Positions 45,687-57,288 of a DNA stretch of 64,000 bases are shown here, one piece after another. The first letter of the stretch is position 1, and every line of letters starts with the position of its first letter. Made by a program: the position numbers and the translations under genes. Under the pieces are notes generated by a model, which saw only the letters and a program-made list of their open reading frames with translations, had not been told where the DNA came from and made no database searches. The DNA is from Bolinopsis microptera (lineage: Eukaryota; Ctenophora; Tentaculata; Lobata; Bolinopsidae), in NCBI RefSeq assembly GCF_026151205.1, contig NC_087072.1:5506084-5570083 (forward strand), read 5' to 3'.

Positions 45687-48600
45687 GCTCACGGGGAATG
45701 GTTGGAAGGGTTGCTATGATCTCATCCGGAGTTGGTTTATTGCACAACAGTACATCTATCTCATTAAAAGGAACTCCAGTCCCCCTAACCCGGCGGTTCT
45801 TTAACCACTGGTCGTACTTTACCAGAGAGAAGTTGTGTTCGTGGGTTGCCGTGAACAGTAACCTGAAACCATTACTCTTTTCAAATATTCCTCCATTTCG
45901 CAACTTCTTTGCTTGTACTCAGAGTAAAGTTATATGCCAACCATAAATTTACTTCCGTCCTCATTTGACTCTATACTTACTTGGCATCATTTTCGGTTAT
46001 CAATCCATCTGGTCTGCACAATATCTCATACTCCCATACCAAATCCTGGGCAAAAAACCAGTTTCTATAAAGATATTCACTAAAGAATAGTATTAAAGAA
46101 TGCAAATAAAGCATGGATAAAAATTTGACTATAAAAAGGAATTGAAATACGGATCTATCATTAATTGTGATTTGTATGTAATGTTTAGCATTACCAACAG
46201 GCTAGTAGCATCATGTACAATGTACATGTTGGTGACAATAACAATTGTATATTCCCAAATTCTAGACGTTCAGGACTATAGGTAATCAGAGAGGTAGATG
46301 AGCCATGAGTTTGACTGACTACAGTACAAATTTTACCTCAGCAGCTTAGACATGATGTAATGGTAATATACTTCAAAGTAATATACTACAAAGTTCATAT
46401 ATCGTCACTTATTGGATATAGACCCTGGTCATTAGAAACACCCCTAAAAGTTCGTTTTTCGACAAAAGATTTAAAACTTCTGTAATTTCATTTCTGTTTT
46501 AGTAAAGCATTTGATTTTTGATATATGCGTATAGAAAATCGATACGGCTTTAAAATGGGATGTTCGGCGACTTCCTAGCTCACTCACTAAACTCAGTAGG
46601 AGTGATTGAACTGCGAGGGACAATTGAGGCTAACGAATTAGCCTCATCGCTTTCAAGGAAGAACTTTCTCATGTTGCGTCCATGATATCCAAGTTGCAAG
46701 TATAATCCATAGTTATTATACTTGATCGAGATCTAAGCTTTAAATATTCGAGGTGAAAATGAGAGGGTGAAATGAGGCTATTTTCGAACCTGTTTTTGAG
46801 CAGGTTCGGTATTGTGACTATCTAATGTGTCAACAATAAATATTGATTCATCCTCTTCAAGCTCAACATTTTAGAAATCGCCGCGTCTACGTGTAGGAGG
46901 CCAAAATGAGGTTAATAAAGAATTCGACTTTCGACTGCATTTTTACTTTAATGTACGGAAACAGGTTATAGACCCACTAATAAACTTGTTATTGTAGCCT
47001 GCAGGTTATTGAGACTTTATCATGACTTATGTGAGGTTGGATTGAGGCTACCCTCTCTCTGGGAGGCGAAATTGGGGCTAACAGATACTGTTGATCTTCA
47101 GTCCCTAGATATTGTACTGTCACAACTTACAAGTTACTTGATATCCATGTTGCACACGAAATTCCTTGGGATTATACCTAATCGATCTCTAAGTGAAAAT
47201 GAGGCTAACCACCTGAGAGTGTGAAATTAGACTTTCAAACAATTCGAAGGGCTAATCCGAAGAAGCAGTAGACCAAGTAATGAACAAAACCTTGATAGTA
47301 TAAGTTAGCCTTATTTTACCCTCCATTAAATTTAAAAGGAAAAAGGGGTCGCCTGGGCCGGCCTTCGACCTAGAGCATCTATCTCATGTATTTTAGGTCA
47401 GAGGATACTTTGATTGACGTTACTATTCAAATATAATTGAAAAATTAGAAATGACTTGTTAGTCTCATTTTTCCCTCAATTATCGGAACAATTTCCCTCT
47501 TCTCTTCGGATTCTGAAAGAGTTCGATCTGATGAAGGAAGCTGTCATTAGAAAACAAAATATAAAATGGCTCGTTAGCCTCAATTTGCCCTCGACTAAAT
47601 GCTTCAAAAATTTTATTAATCGAAACTCAATTAGTTGAACTATAGACATGTGAAATATCACATGATTGAACTGTCCATAACTGTACATAATAATTCTATA
47701 ATAAGTCTATAATACAAGTGATCAGAGTTGCAGGGCATTTAGTTCCTGTTGTACATGATATCCTACAAATATCATTTTCCATGCATTATACGTAGAAATA
47801 TAGTATAGAGCAACCTGTGGTATAGTAAGAAAAATGACTCAACAACAAATTAGAGGATTATAAGAGCTTGGGCTGGTCTTCAACTTACTCAGTTCCCTTT
47901 TTGTTCTCTACCGGGTGGTTGTTAATAACTTTCCTGGATTTTGGCTTCTAAATAACTGTTTCTGGGCGCTATCAGACACCTGTACCTAGTATCTGTTCAT
48001 ATTCAAATTCGTTCTTACCTTGTATTCGACAACTTTCTAACCTATTCCTTTATGGAATGTGGTTACAACAATAATCACGTAATTTCATAGATTACCATTT
48101 TACGTTAGGGCAGAATTTTACTAAATATTTGGATAGTAAAAGTGATGTTTTTTAAAGGAATCATTGAGGAATTTTTAAGCGATATTTTTACTTCTTTTTC
48201 TGAGAAAAAGTTGAGCAGAAGTAAACCTGAAGTTAGAATTAAGAAGTATCACCATCTAGGATAATATCTAGTTTAATATTAGATATTAATGTGATATTCA
48301 CTGATATGGGTTTTATTCGTAGTTCTATCAAAATACCGTCAATACTGCGGTTTAATCTTCAAGGTGGGCCAATCTAATCTACTTTCAAAAGTCAAACCTG
48401 ATTAGGGGTGGTACATATATCCTCAGGCTTTAGGCCAATTAAAGTTTAAAGGCAGCATCATGGTAAAATATGTAATATGAGATCCAAAATAAAATCACGA
48501 TCCTTCCAGTTCAATATGGGCATCATATGACACATTGTATTTAAGCTGAGTCCTCTGAGTTGTTTCGTCGCATTGTATGTGTTACATACATAACATACAT

Positions 48601-51600
48601 ACATGCTACATGAAGAGGTCTCCTCCTAGTCGTTGGAGTGGCCTGCATCACACACATCTCTTCTACGTCGCGGTGTATCATGTTCCTCCATTCCACTCGT
48701 TTTAGAGCCAACTGTTTTACTGCATCTCTGCTGATGTTATCGACACCTGTAAAGTCAGCCGCATCCTCGAGTACACAGGCCATCCAGCCTTTGCGGGGTC
48801 GTCCTCTCAATCTCTTTCCATAGTTTGGTTTCCAATCCAGTAGAAAATTGGGAAACCGTGTCTCTGGCATTCTGACAACGTGTCCGTACCACCTTAGTCT
48901 AGCCGAACCGATGAAAGTTTCAATAGACTTTATTCCAGCACGCCTGAGAACTTCTTCATTGGAGACATGAAAGAACCACTTTATCTTCAAGATTCTTCTC
49001 AGGGAGGTCAGATGGAAGACCTCGAACCGTTTCATCTGCTTCTTTGTTGTGTTCCACACTTCAGCTTTATATAACAGAATAGTAATAACAGCAGCCTTGT
49101 AGATACGGATCTTGGTGGGCGTTCTTATAGTTCTACTGTTCCATATCTTCCAAAGCTGATGGATCGCACCATTAGCACGCTGGATCCTGATGTCAAGATC
49201 TCGGTCAATGGTACCATCCCCACTGATGTTGGCACCAAGATAAACAAAGTTACTGACCTGTTCAACAGGTTCTCCCTCCACTGTTAGCTTTATACTGTGT
49301 CTTTCGGTGTAAGGTCGCTGGGACGCACACTTGCTGATCGCCATGCATTGTGTCTTTTTAGCGTTGATCTTTAACCCAGCATAAGAGGTGTAATAAGCGA
49401 TAAGATCAGTGGACTCCTGCAACCCTTCTTCAGAATTGTCCATCACTGCCAGATCATCAGCGTAGTCAATATCCATGATAACTTTTTCATGAGCACCCTT
49501 CAGTTCTTTTTGCAGTACAGCATTATGACTGATTGCCTTGTGAACCTCAGCCAAAAAGATACCAAAGTTCAGACAAAAATTAAATACAGGAGGGCCCTGG
49601 ATATCACCCTGTCCAGTGCCTGAATTGACAGAGAAGCAATCAGACATTTCCCCATTAACCCTGACAGCACTCATGGTTCCGTTGAAAAATGCCTGAAAGA
49701 TTCTAACATATTTCTCAGGGAGTCCATAGTGTCTCATGCTTGACCAGATAAACTCTCTTCTGATGGAATCAAACGCTGCCTTAAAATCAATGAGATTAAC
49801 ATAAAGTGGAATGTTAAATTCAATGCAGTTATGAATAATGGTGCAGATGGAATAAATCTGGTCAATACATGAGCGGTTCCGTCTGAACCCACACTGGTTT
49901 TCCCTAAGAAGACACTCCATTCCAACATCCAGCCTCTTAAGAAGAACCATTTGAAGAACCTTAGACGATGTTGCCCTAAGAGTTATACCCCTATTATTAC
50001 TGCAGTATGAGGTGTCTCCATTCTTTCCAATAACCACTATAACCCCTTTAAGCCAATCATCAGGGATCACCTCCTCTTCCCATACCTTTTTAAACAGTAG
50101 CTTTAGTTGGCCAACAAGAGCACTTCCGCCATACTTAAGTTGTTCATTAGTTATCTCATCAACCCCCGCACTTTTGCAGTTCTTCAATTTCTTTCGAGCA
50201 TAACTAATCTCATCTCTAGAAGGAGGTCCATCAGAACAAGAAAGGTAGCCAAAACTCGGTTGTGAGGGCACACCATCGAGGTCATCAAGGTTGGCATCCG
50301 ATAGTGGAGGATTTAAGAGCTCAGTAAAGTACTCCTTCCACCTTTCCTTCTGACTGTGCGGGTCTGTAATAAAATGACCATCCTTATCCCTAACTGAAAT
50401 ACCCAATTTCTTCTTCTTTTTCCCTGAAATCTTCTTTATCTTATCCCAAACTTCCCTTTGCTGGCCTTTCTTAGAAGCATCCTCTAGATCAGTCGCTATT
50501 TTAGTAGCCCAGTTGTTGTCGTCAATTTTACAACTTTTCTTAACTAATTTATTTAGTTTAGAGTAGGCTGATCTATTGACGTTTGAAGTGGGATCCCTCC
50601 GTTTGAACATTCCCCGTTGCTCTATCAAGTTCTTAGAGGTTTGCGAAACGTGCTGTTCTTTAACCTTCCGGAGACGCTTTCCAAGGACTTCCATCGATAC
50701 ATCAGTGACTGACTGCTTGAAATTATCCCACATGTCCTCAAGGTTGACCTCATTAGCCAGACAATCAAAACGGTTCTGAAGAGCCACGTTGTACTCTTGA
50801 ACCTTAGACGAGTTCCGCAAATGTTCGATAGCAGGCACATCGTGCCTTTTAGCAGTGATCTTTGCTACCGACTGCAGTTTGATTTGCAGCCGTCCACGAA
50901 CAAGATAGTGATCTGAACCAATGTCCGCCCCGCGACATACCTTAACATCGAGTAGCGAGTGTTGGAATCGTCCACTAATACAAATATGATCTATTTGATT
51001 CACAGTTAACCCGTTGGGGGACCGCCATGTACCCTTGTGGATGTCTCTATGCTGGAACATAGTTCCACCAATAACAAGTTGATTAGCTGCACAGAAATCC
51101 ATGAGCCTGGTCCCATTGTCGCTTGATGAACTATGGAGAGATTCTCCACCAATAACTCCCTCGAATCCATATCTGTTTGAAGTAACTTTTCCATTGAAGT
51201 CACCCAGTAGCAGTTTCAGATCATGTCGGGGTAGTTCACCAAGCGTGTCTGATAAAACGTTGTAAAAACGATCTTTCTCACCGTCATCAGCACCGTCAGT
51301 CGGAGCGTAGGCTACAACAACAGATATGTTGAGGTGTTTGCCGTGTAACCTAGCTGTTAAGACCCGCTCTGATGTAGGTACATTGTATGTGTACTCTATT
51401 ATATATAGTGGATACTCTGGATAGTAGTGGATAATCAATAGTCATCGATTGTTCAATAGTTGATAAAACATATGATCTCTTTTTTGACTCAAAGACCAAA
51501 CGTAACATAAGTAGGAAGATCAACACACATAACTTATAATATATTATATTATATATAATATATCTCGGATCGTCATAACTCCAGCATCAAAACTTAACTG

Positions 51601-53364
51601 ATTTGCCGTTATAAATTATGGAAAGAAATTACCGTCATCTATAATACATACTTTAATGAAGCTCCTTTTACGAATTATCAATATTGATTATATATATGCA
51701 TATGTAATGTATGTTATCTCTGTGTTTCTTTCCTCGGCATTTCGTTCTAATTGTTAACTTTTTTAGTTCGCTAGATGCGTTGTCTCACTTCATAAGAATT
51801 CGTATATATCCCTTAAACTTGTTGAAGGTTTTACAGTTAACACTTCCACCAATCAGCAATAGTTATTCAGTTAATATACACTATTCTCCTTGTTATAGAG
51901 GTTAAAGAATGTGTGGTACAAGAAAAAGCTACATAACATCCGGTCTCATCATCACAGGAATCTCAACTCAGATAACCTTCTGTATCCTAGTGTGGGGAGG
52001 CAAAATCTACAACTCTAAAAAAGGTGTCAAGGACAGTCCCGTTATTTTGGAGGTGCTAATAGCGGGTTTTGCTGGGTGCTTGCTGTGCTTCATATTGAGG
52101 GCCCTGCAGCTGCGAGCGCACAGTGGCAAAGGAAGAGTTCACCCAATTCTAGTGTCTCATCGTCTTCTTCTCTTCACACAGGTCATCACTCAGATTGCTC
52201 TCTCTGGCATCTGGTGGTAACTCTGGCTATGGCCATGGCACTTTTCCTCTACCGAAAAAAGGTACAAAAGTTGCTTGGTGAAGATGACTGGCTTGCCATT
52301 CCTCCTGCAGTCGACTTTATTGTGTTCCTCATGATGTTTGCTCATCTATTCGTGGTGGTCGTGGAAATGATGAAGAGCTGTTTAGAAAGGAGAGTTACCG
52401 AGGAGGAACTAACACGTCTAGTAGATTGAATTTGTAGTATTTATCAGAAAACCTTTGGTTTACGAGACTGCAATTCAAACTCAATTCAAAAGATAAATTA
52501 TGTTTTCGACATTTTTTCTAATTTGGAATAAGTAGATATATAGTAAAACCCCGATTTACTGCAACCCGATTTACCGCAAATCCCGATTTACCACGAGTTA
52601 TTCCTTTCCCCGTAAATTTGAGGACCATTTTGACCAATTTTTGACAAATTTTGGACCCCAAAAACCAAAACCCCGATTAACCGCAAATCCTGATTTATTG
52701 CAGGTTTTCGCATTCCCCCAAAGTCTGCGGTAAATTGGGGTTTTACTGTATATGACACTTCAATTTAACATGTCCATAATTTTTCTATATTTTAACTTCT
52801 TTGATTTTACTTCTTTTCCCTCAGTTGTCAATTAAAATGAAAGTCCATATTAACTTAAAGTTGGATCTGTCATGCAAATCATGTTTGTGCCATACTGATC
52901 TTACAATATCTAGATGTTTAATAAAGGAGTATAGTAGTCTGGTAATAACCTGCAGTAAAAAGTATCGCCTATCAAGCTCTGTAAGGCCCTCTTCAAAGTC
53001 TTGCTTTTCTAGTGCATCTCCCATCCCTTTACCATATACCGTCTCAATTCCTGCATGTACCTTACAGTGTTAGTTTAAAGATCTAGTACAACAGTGCATT
53101 ACAAAAAGCTTCATTAAATCTAACATAAAACATTAAAATTTATGTAATGTGTCTTAGTGTCATTTTAGTAATGAAAATGTGCTCTTTACAGTACCTGTGC
53201 TAAACGTATTCCAGGTGGCCTCAGTTTTCCGTACATTTTGGCAAGAGCTTCGCATGATATCTCACCAGACATCATGTCATCATACAAATCAAACACTTCT
53301 CCAAACTGTGCCAAGAATGAACTCATGTCTTTGACGTCGTCGACTTTCACTGCATTAGCACCAG
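45687..53364 (-). CDS. EF-hand-like protein, four exons spanning a 6.9-kb intron, both ends incomplete
   Basis: Exons in coding order: 53195-53364, 52950-53060, 45981-46045, 45687-45862. Borders are AG/GT, phases agree (0, 0, 2), and the joined frame is open. The product has F-D-L-Y-D-D-M-M-S-G-E-I near the start, L-E-K-Q-D-F-E-E-G-L-T-E-L next, W-E-Y-E-I-L-C-R-P-D-G-L-I across the large intron, and Y-D-Q-W-L ... V-P-F-N-E-I-D at the end. These are four helix-loop-helix-like blocks, with loops degenerate enough that calcium binding is doubtful. I do not recognise the orthologue. The frame could also run past the last donor (GTGAGT) to a TAA at 45640. The large intron holds an RTE LINE, a MITE and a + strand membrane gene. 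Confidence 0.6.
46046..48540. other. Intron sequence with a GAGGCTAA motif array
   Basis: No exon seen. Between about 46620 and 47585 the motif GAGGCTAA or its reverse TTAGCCTC, often preceded by AAAAT or AATT, recurs about ten times in both orientations. I could not find terminal inverted repeats around it. Confidence 0.5.
48590..51430 (-). mobile_element. RTE-like LINE, nearly complete ORF2, 5'-truncated in the endonuclease
   Basis: An open frame of 965 codons (48541-51438) without stops. It starts inside an AP endonuclease domain (V-V-A-Y-A-P-T-D, L-L-G-D-F-N-G, G-S-D-H-Y-L-V), so about the first hundred residues are missing. The RT has N-N-R-G-I-T, G-F-R-R-N-R-S, L-I-D-F-K-A-A-F-D-S-I, G-T-G-Q-G-D-I-Q-G and the catalytic Y-A-D-D. 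The C-terminal part has L-R-R-I-L-K-I-K-W and R-L-R-W-Y-G-H-V-V-R-M-P. The 3' end near 48590 is an ATGT-rich microsatellite tail, and the last codons of the frame read through it. It lies in an intron in the same orientation as the host gene. An intact frame suggests recent insertion. Confidence 0.9.
51431..51908. other. AT-rich gap between LINE and four-helix gene
   Basis: TATATTATATTATATATAA-type sequence around 51538-51562. Possible promoter region of the + strand gene that follows; nothing else seen. Confidence 0.4.
51909..52429 (+). pseudogene. Four-TM (tetraspan-like) membrane protein with a frameshift in helix 3
   Basis: The ATG at 51909 opens a frame with a TM helix (G-L-I-I-T-G-I-S ... 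L-V-W-G-G), a second (V-L-I-A-G-F-A-G-C-L-L-C-F-I-L) and the first half of a third (T-Q-V-I-T-Q-I-A-L-S-G-I-W-W), then TAA at 52218-52220. In the neighbouring frame the third helix resumes at once (V-T-L-A-M-A-M-A-L-F-L-Y), followed by a fourth (F-I-V-F-L-M-M-F-A-H-L-F-V-V-V-V) and a charged tail ending at 52429. One missing or two extra bases near 52205-52220 explain the break. No introns are visible, and it lies inside an intron of a minus-strand gene, so a retrocopy or a nested gene are both possible. Family not recognised. Confidence 0.6.
52541..52748. mobile_element. Tc1/mariner (pogo-like) MITE, about 208 bp
   Basis: The left end starts TAGTAAAACCCCGATTTAC and the right end, read in reverse, starts CAGTAAAACCCCAATTTAC. 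Both are flanked by TA. Inside, the motif CCCGATTTACCGCAAATCC repeats with variation. TA duplication plus CAGT ends fit pogo/Tigger-type derivatives. No coding capacity. Confidence 0.85.
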
Positions 53365-54261
53365 CTTACATTTCTACTATATAGGGAAAGAAATTTTAAT
53401 CCATCTTTATTCAAAGCAGAATCATCAGCCAACTGTCAACTCAAAAAAGGAAAATCTGACATGACACTCAATTTACTGCACGACAACTGAAAACTTTGCA
53501 CGAATACAAAATCTTATAAGTTAACAAGTCAGGGGAAATTAGTGCCATCATCTAAAAGGCGACTAAATTCCACTTAGTGTTATATGTATAACTTAGTGTT
53601 ATTAAGGAGGGTGCATACTACATAGTACATATGCACCACAAATACAACAATGTCCCTCTTTTATAAGCTTGGGTGACCTCAGGCCATTGCACTGGATGAT
53701 ATCGTTACAACCATATGCATTTTTGAGAATATAATAATAATATTATCATATGTGAACGCTCCCTAACTTCCTTCAAACGTCATGAATCGAGATTAAACCT
53801 TTTTCAATGTATTCAGAATCAATATATGCACTTATACAAATCACTTGGAATCCTTTTGAAAGAGAAAAAAAAAACAAGCTCAAAAACGCTACTGTATTAT
53901 TTCTCCATGAAAAGCTCAATTGCATGAGTAGCTCTTGTCAATGTGCTTCGAAAGTGATCTTAAACGATTTCCTGTTCAATTTTGGTCAGCGCATATCAAT
54001 TTAGTGCAGAATCGAGCAAGTTAATATAGAGATATTTCATACCTATCAAATTTGATGTGCTTTCACCTATTAATAAAACAAAATTCAATAATATAACCAA
54101 AGTTAAATTTATTACCAATTATTCATCAATACATATCATAAACTCTAATATTGGAACATCGCAGCAAAATGGATGTCTCAAACTTTAATATTGTTGTAAC
54201 TAATAATCTTATAGTTCACAGTTTAATTTAGTTTTAAGTATGAAATGCCACCACATCATAG
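53365..54261. other. Intergenic or intron upstream of the EF-hand-like exons
   Basis: AT-rich; no exon with suitable phase found on the minus strand. The frame at 53807-54004 has no motif. Confidence 0.4.
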
Positions 54262-54825
54262 TTAAGGGGGCAGGGGGGGGTCTTTATGAAATTTCTCTCG
54301 AAATTGATTTTATAGTTGTTTCTGATAGAGGGGAGTGATATCTACCAGATATTTTTGGTCCCGATCCCATGGAAAAATTTTGTTCCTAGCCGAAATTATT
54401 GCCGGTCAAAGTCAGGTTGAAAATCTTGGACCTCGTTTTTTGACGATTTTTTCAGGTCCAAGATTTTAAAAATCGAATAAAAAATTTTTAAAGGCCTGTC
54501 TCGAAATTCTAAAAAGAGCAAAAGTTTTTAAATGGTCCTTAGAACATATCCTGAAAGTTTCAAGGTGATTGCTCAAAAAATGTAGGAGGAGATAGATTTT
54601 TAGACTCGATTTTCAGGGTGCGTGATTGAAAATCGCCTGCGCAATACAATTACACATGAGCGCTGACCTTTGACCAGCAATAATTTCGGCTAGGAACAAA
54701 ATTTTTCCATGGGACCAAAAGTAGCAGATAGATATCACTCCCCTCTATTAGTAACAACTATAAAATCAATTTTGAGAGAAATTTCATAAAGACCTCGACC
54801 CCCCCCCCCCCCCCTGCCCCCTTAA
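54262..54825. mobile_element. Foldback MITE with TTAA target sites (piggyBac-like)
   Basis: TTAA at 54262-54265 and 54822-54825 flank arms that begin GGGGGCAGGGGG and end CCCCCTGCCCCC. The inverted arms extend roughly 160 bp each with scattered mismatches (for example GGGGAGTGATATCTA on the left against its reverse complement on the right). Non-coding. TTAA specificity suggests mobilisation by a piggyBac-type transposase. Confidence 0.85.
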
Positions 54826-55560
54826 GGTAAAAGATTATGCTTAAATTATAAAATTGAGAAGGTAAATCTACAACTTAAGATTTAAAATTCTAGCTATACA
54901 AGAGCTATCTAAGTTTTAAACAGTTGGTGACAGAACTGGCAGGACTAATTTTATTGTGGCTGGTTAAAGGACCCAGTTGCTCGTAAGGGCTTTGCCGAAC
55001 CTCTGGGGACCACAGTGTAATAAGATCAGGCCAGATCTATCTATATAGTGTAATTTATTTATTTCGGAGATAAAGTTGCATGGTATAGCTGGTGATCATA
55101 TTTAGAGGTCCATAATTGCACTAATTATTCATCCAAATGCATAGTGATGTAAATAAAACATGCCATTCTGTGATATAAGGTTAAATCATAACTTTGGTTT
55201 TGCCACAGAAACTGCAGCACTAAAGATCAACAGTTTACGATACTTACTCTTTCCAGGATATAAACATTTTTTCTTTTTTAATCGATTTTTCAACTCTACT
55301 ACACAACAAAAACTTGTCACCCACCTATGAAACACGGTTGCAGGATAAAAGAGCTCAATTATTTTCTTTTATTTAGAGACCGTGTAGACTATATAATAAA
55401 CTAAAGCTCTTACTGCACTATACTAGTACAATTTTGTAAATCGGTGCAGTCGTATGATATTGGTTTATATTAGGGTTTGTTCACATATTATTATACGTAA
55501 TTAATTTTTAACTCCCCCTCCGTATTAATCACTATTATCACTATTATTATATCTGCACGA
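54826..55560. other. Intergenic, nothing recognised
   Basis: AT-rich sequence between the foldback MITE and the CG-rich repeats. No exon or structured repeat noticed. Confidence 0.5.
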
Positions 55561-56200
55561 CCCTATGATTCACGATGTCAATCCTTCGCATCTCGCCGAT
55601 CTGCATACGGTTGCGAGAAGCATTATTTGATGCGCGCACGACCCAGTAGTGCATCATGCTACAACACGACCCTTTAAACAATCAACAAGGACTAAGTAGA
55701 AACAAATCACCTGAACCGTTGATAGTCAGCGATCACCTAACCCATATTTTTATTGTCATACGTTGTATGACCCGCCGCGCACGAGTGCGCGGCTCCCCCT
55801 GTATCGTCGAAACTCTACAGGGGAGTGAAGCGACCGTGGGGGTCACCACGTGATACAATATTTTTAAGTATTATTATGGCGAATTTACCAAAACTGTAAA
55901 CACATGTATCGATGTTGTAGCGCTCGATTCTTAGAGTAAAGATTTGTAGCACGATGCACTACTTAACTAACTGGGTCGCGCCGAGCATCTCCTCGCAACC
56001 ACACGTATGCAGATCGGTGAGATGCGAATATATATTCACATAGCCATGTGTCTACGCGTACTGCGTGACGCGCTTGTTTCACAACGGAGAGGGCTCTGGT
56101 TAGAGCAAGAATATATATGCGCGCTATAAGCTATATTTCAAGGGCTCTGGTTAGAGCAACGTATGTGTTTACGCGTTCGTTGTACTTTATTAAATTTATA
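55561..56200. repeat. CG-rich hairpin repeats related to those at 20-22 kb
   Basis: 55574-55663 and 55946-56032 carry the same block (CTCGCAACCAC ... GCAGATCGG) in opposite orientations. Two copies of GGGCTCTGGTTAGAGCAA lie at about 56089 and 56139. Their stem-loop (GCTC-TGGTTA-GAGC) has the shape of a tRNA D-arm, so a tRNA-derived short element is possible. Confidence 0.6.
55753..55858. mobile_element. hAT-like MITE copy 2
   Basis: Shares both ends with the copy at 19796-19900. A perfect 8-bp duplication TATTTTTA lies on each side (55745-55752 and 55859-55866). Inside are two hairpins: CGCGCAC-GA-GTGCGCG, and CCCCTGTA with TACAGGGG. Confidence 0.85.
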
Positions 56201-56329
56201 TACGTCGTCACGCCAATACACAATTGGGTTCGTTCACAAATTACGTAATCCGGTAATCAGCTGAGGGTGGGAGTTTCCAAAAAATTAGTGTAATTTTGAC
56301 ACAATAGTAGTAATGTATGTGCTGATTTG

Positions 56330-57014
56330 GCTGCAAAAAATATCTATTCTGCACAGTTGTCACGTGGTGTAAAAGAGAGCCTCTGATTGGTCATTAAGGC
56401 AGTGTCACGTGATTTATATTGCTGCAAAAAATATCTATTCTGCACAGTTGTCACGTGATGTAAAAGAGAGCTTCTGATTGGTCATTAAGGCAGTGTCACG
56501 TGATTTATATTCGTTTTTGTGAATCTGGTTGGCTAGTTGGCGTTGTCACGTGATCACAGGTAGTCGACCACAGGTGGTCGAACTACAAATTACCATTTAT
56601 GGTATAACAAGGGGACATTGCCTTCTAATATGGAATAGGGTTTCTATCGAGTCACGTGATCAAGGTTAAGACCAATCAGCGTAAAATACGAGTCACGTGA
56701 TCAAAAACAGCCAATCTGCTTTACCGGTACCGGATCGACGTGTCTTTTTTGCAAAAAATATCTATTCTGCACAGTTGTCACGTGGTGTAAAAGAGAGCCT
56801 CTGATTGGTCATTAAGGCAGTGTCACGTGATTTATATTCGTTTTTGTGAATCTGGTTGGCTAGTTGGCGTTGTCACGTGATCACAGGTAGTAGACCACAG
56901 GTGATCGAACTACAGATTACCATTTATGGTATAACAAGGGGACATTGCCTTCTAATATGGAGTAGGGTTTCTATCGAGTCACGTGATCAAGGTTAAGACC
57001 AATCAGCGTAAAAT
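56330..57014. repeat. Tandem repeat dense in CACGTG and CCAAT sites
   Basis: A 264-bp unit occurs at 56424-56687 and 56751-57014 (offset 327 bp), and its first 88 bp also occur at 56333-56420. Eleven CACGTG cores, mostly as TCACGTGA, fall in under 700 bp, with CTGATTGGTC and ACCAATCAGCG, which are CCAAT boxes in both orientations. It lies immediately left of the virus-like gene block. It could be the terminal region of that element or a separate satellite-like insertion. No terminal inverted repeat was identified. Confidence 0.85.
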
Positions 57015-57203
57015 ATCAAAGGATGTAAACATCAGTTTTACACAAAGACAAAAATAGAATGAAACTACAGCTTCCAATTACAAATTTACATATACTGTAC
57101 ACAAAACTGGAAAGTGAGGCCACTCCCTCACTTTACAGATCTAAACATTTAGACTTGTTAAATAAAATATAGCGAGTTTATTGTGTGCAGCAGATGTGCT
57201 GTG

Positions 57204-57235
57204 TATATAATAGACAATAGTGCGACATCTTCATT
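57204..57235 (+). promoter_or_regulatory. TATA + initiator, first OB/zinc gene
   Basis: TATATAAT at 57204 and a TTCATTTC initiator with the A at 57233, 29 bp apart. The coding ATG is 56 bp further on. Confidence 0.6.
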
Positions 57236-57288
57236 TCTCCTTCAGGTATTTTGCGTTTGTGTGTTCTATTTTTCGTTTTCTCTGTAAA

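Noticed and set aside
56330-57014. Terminal inverted repeat of the Polinton
   Set aside because: Only direct repetition is visible, and the right end of the element is outside the window, so inversion cannot be tested.
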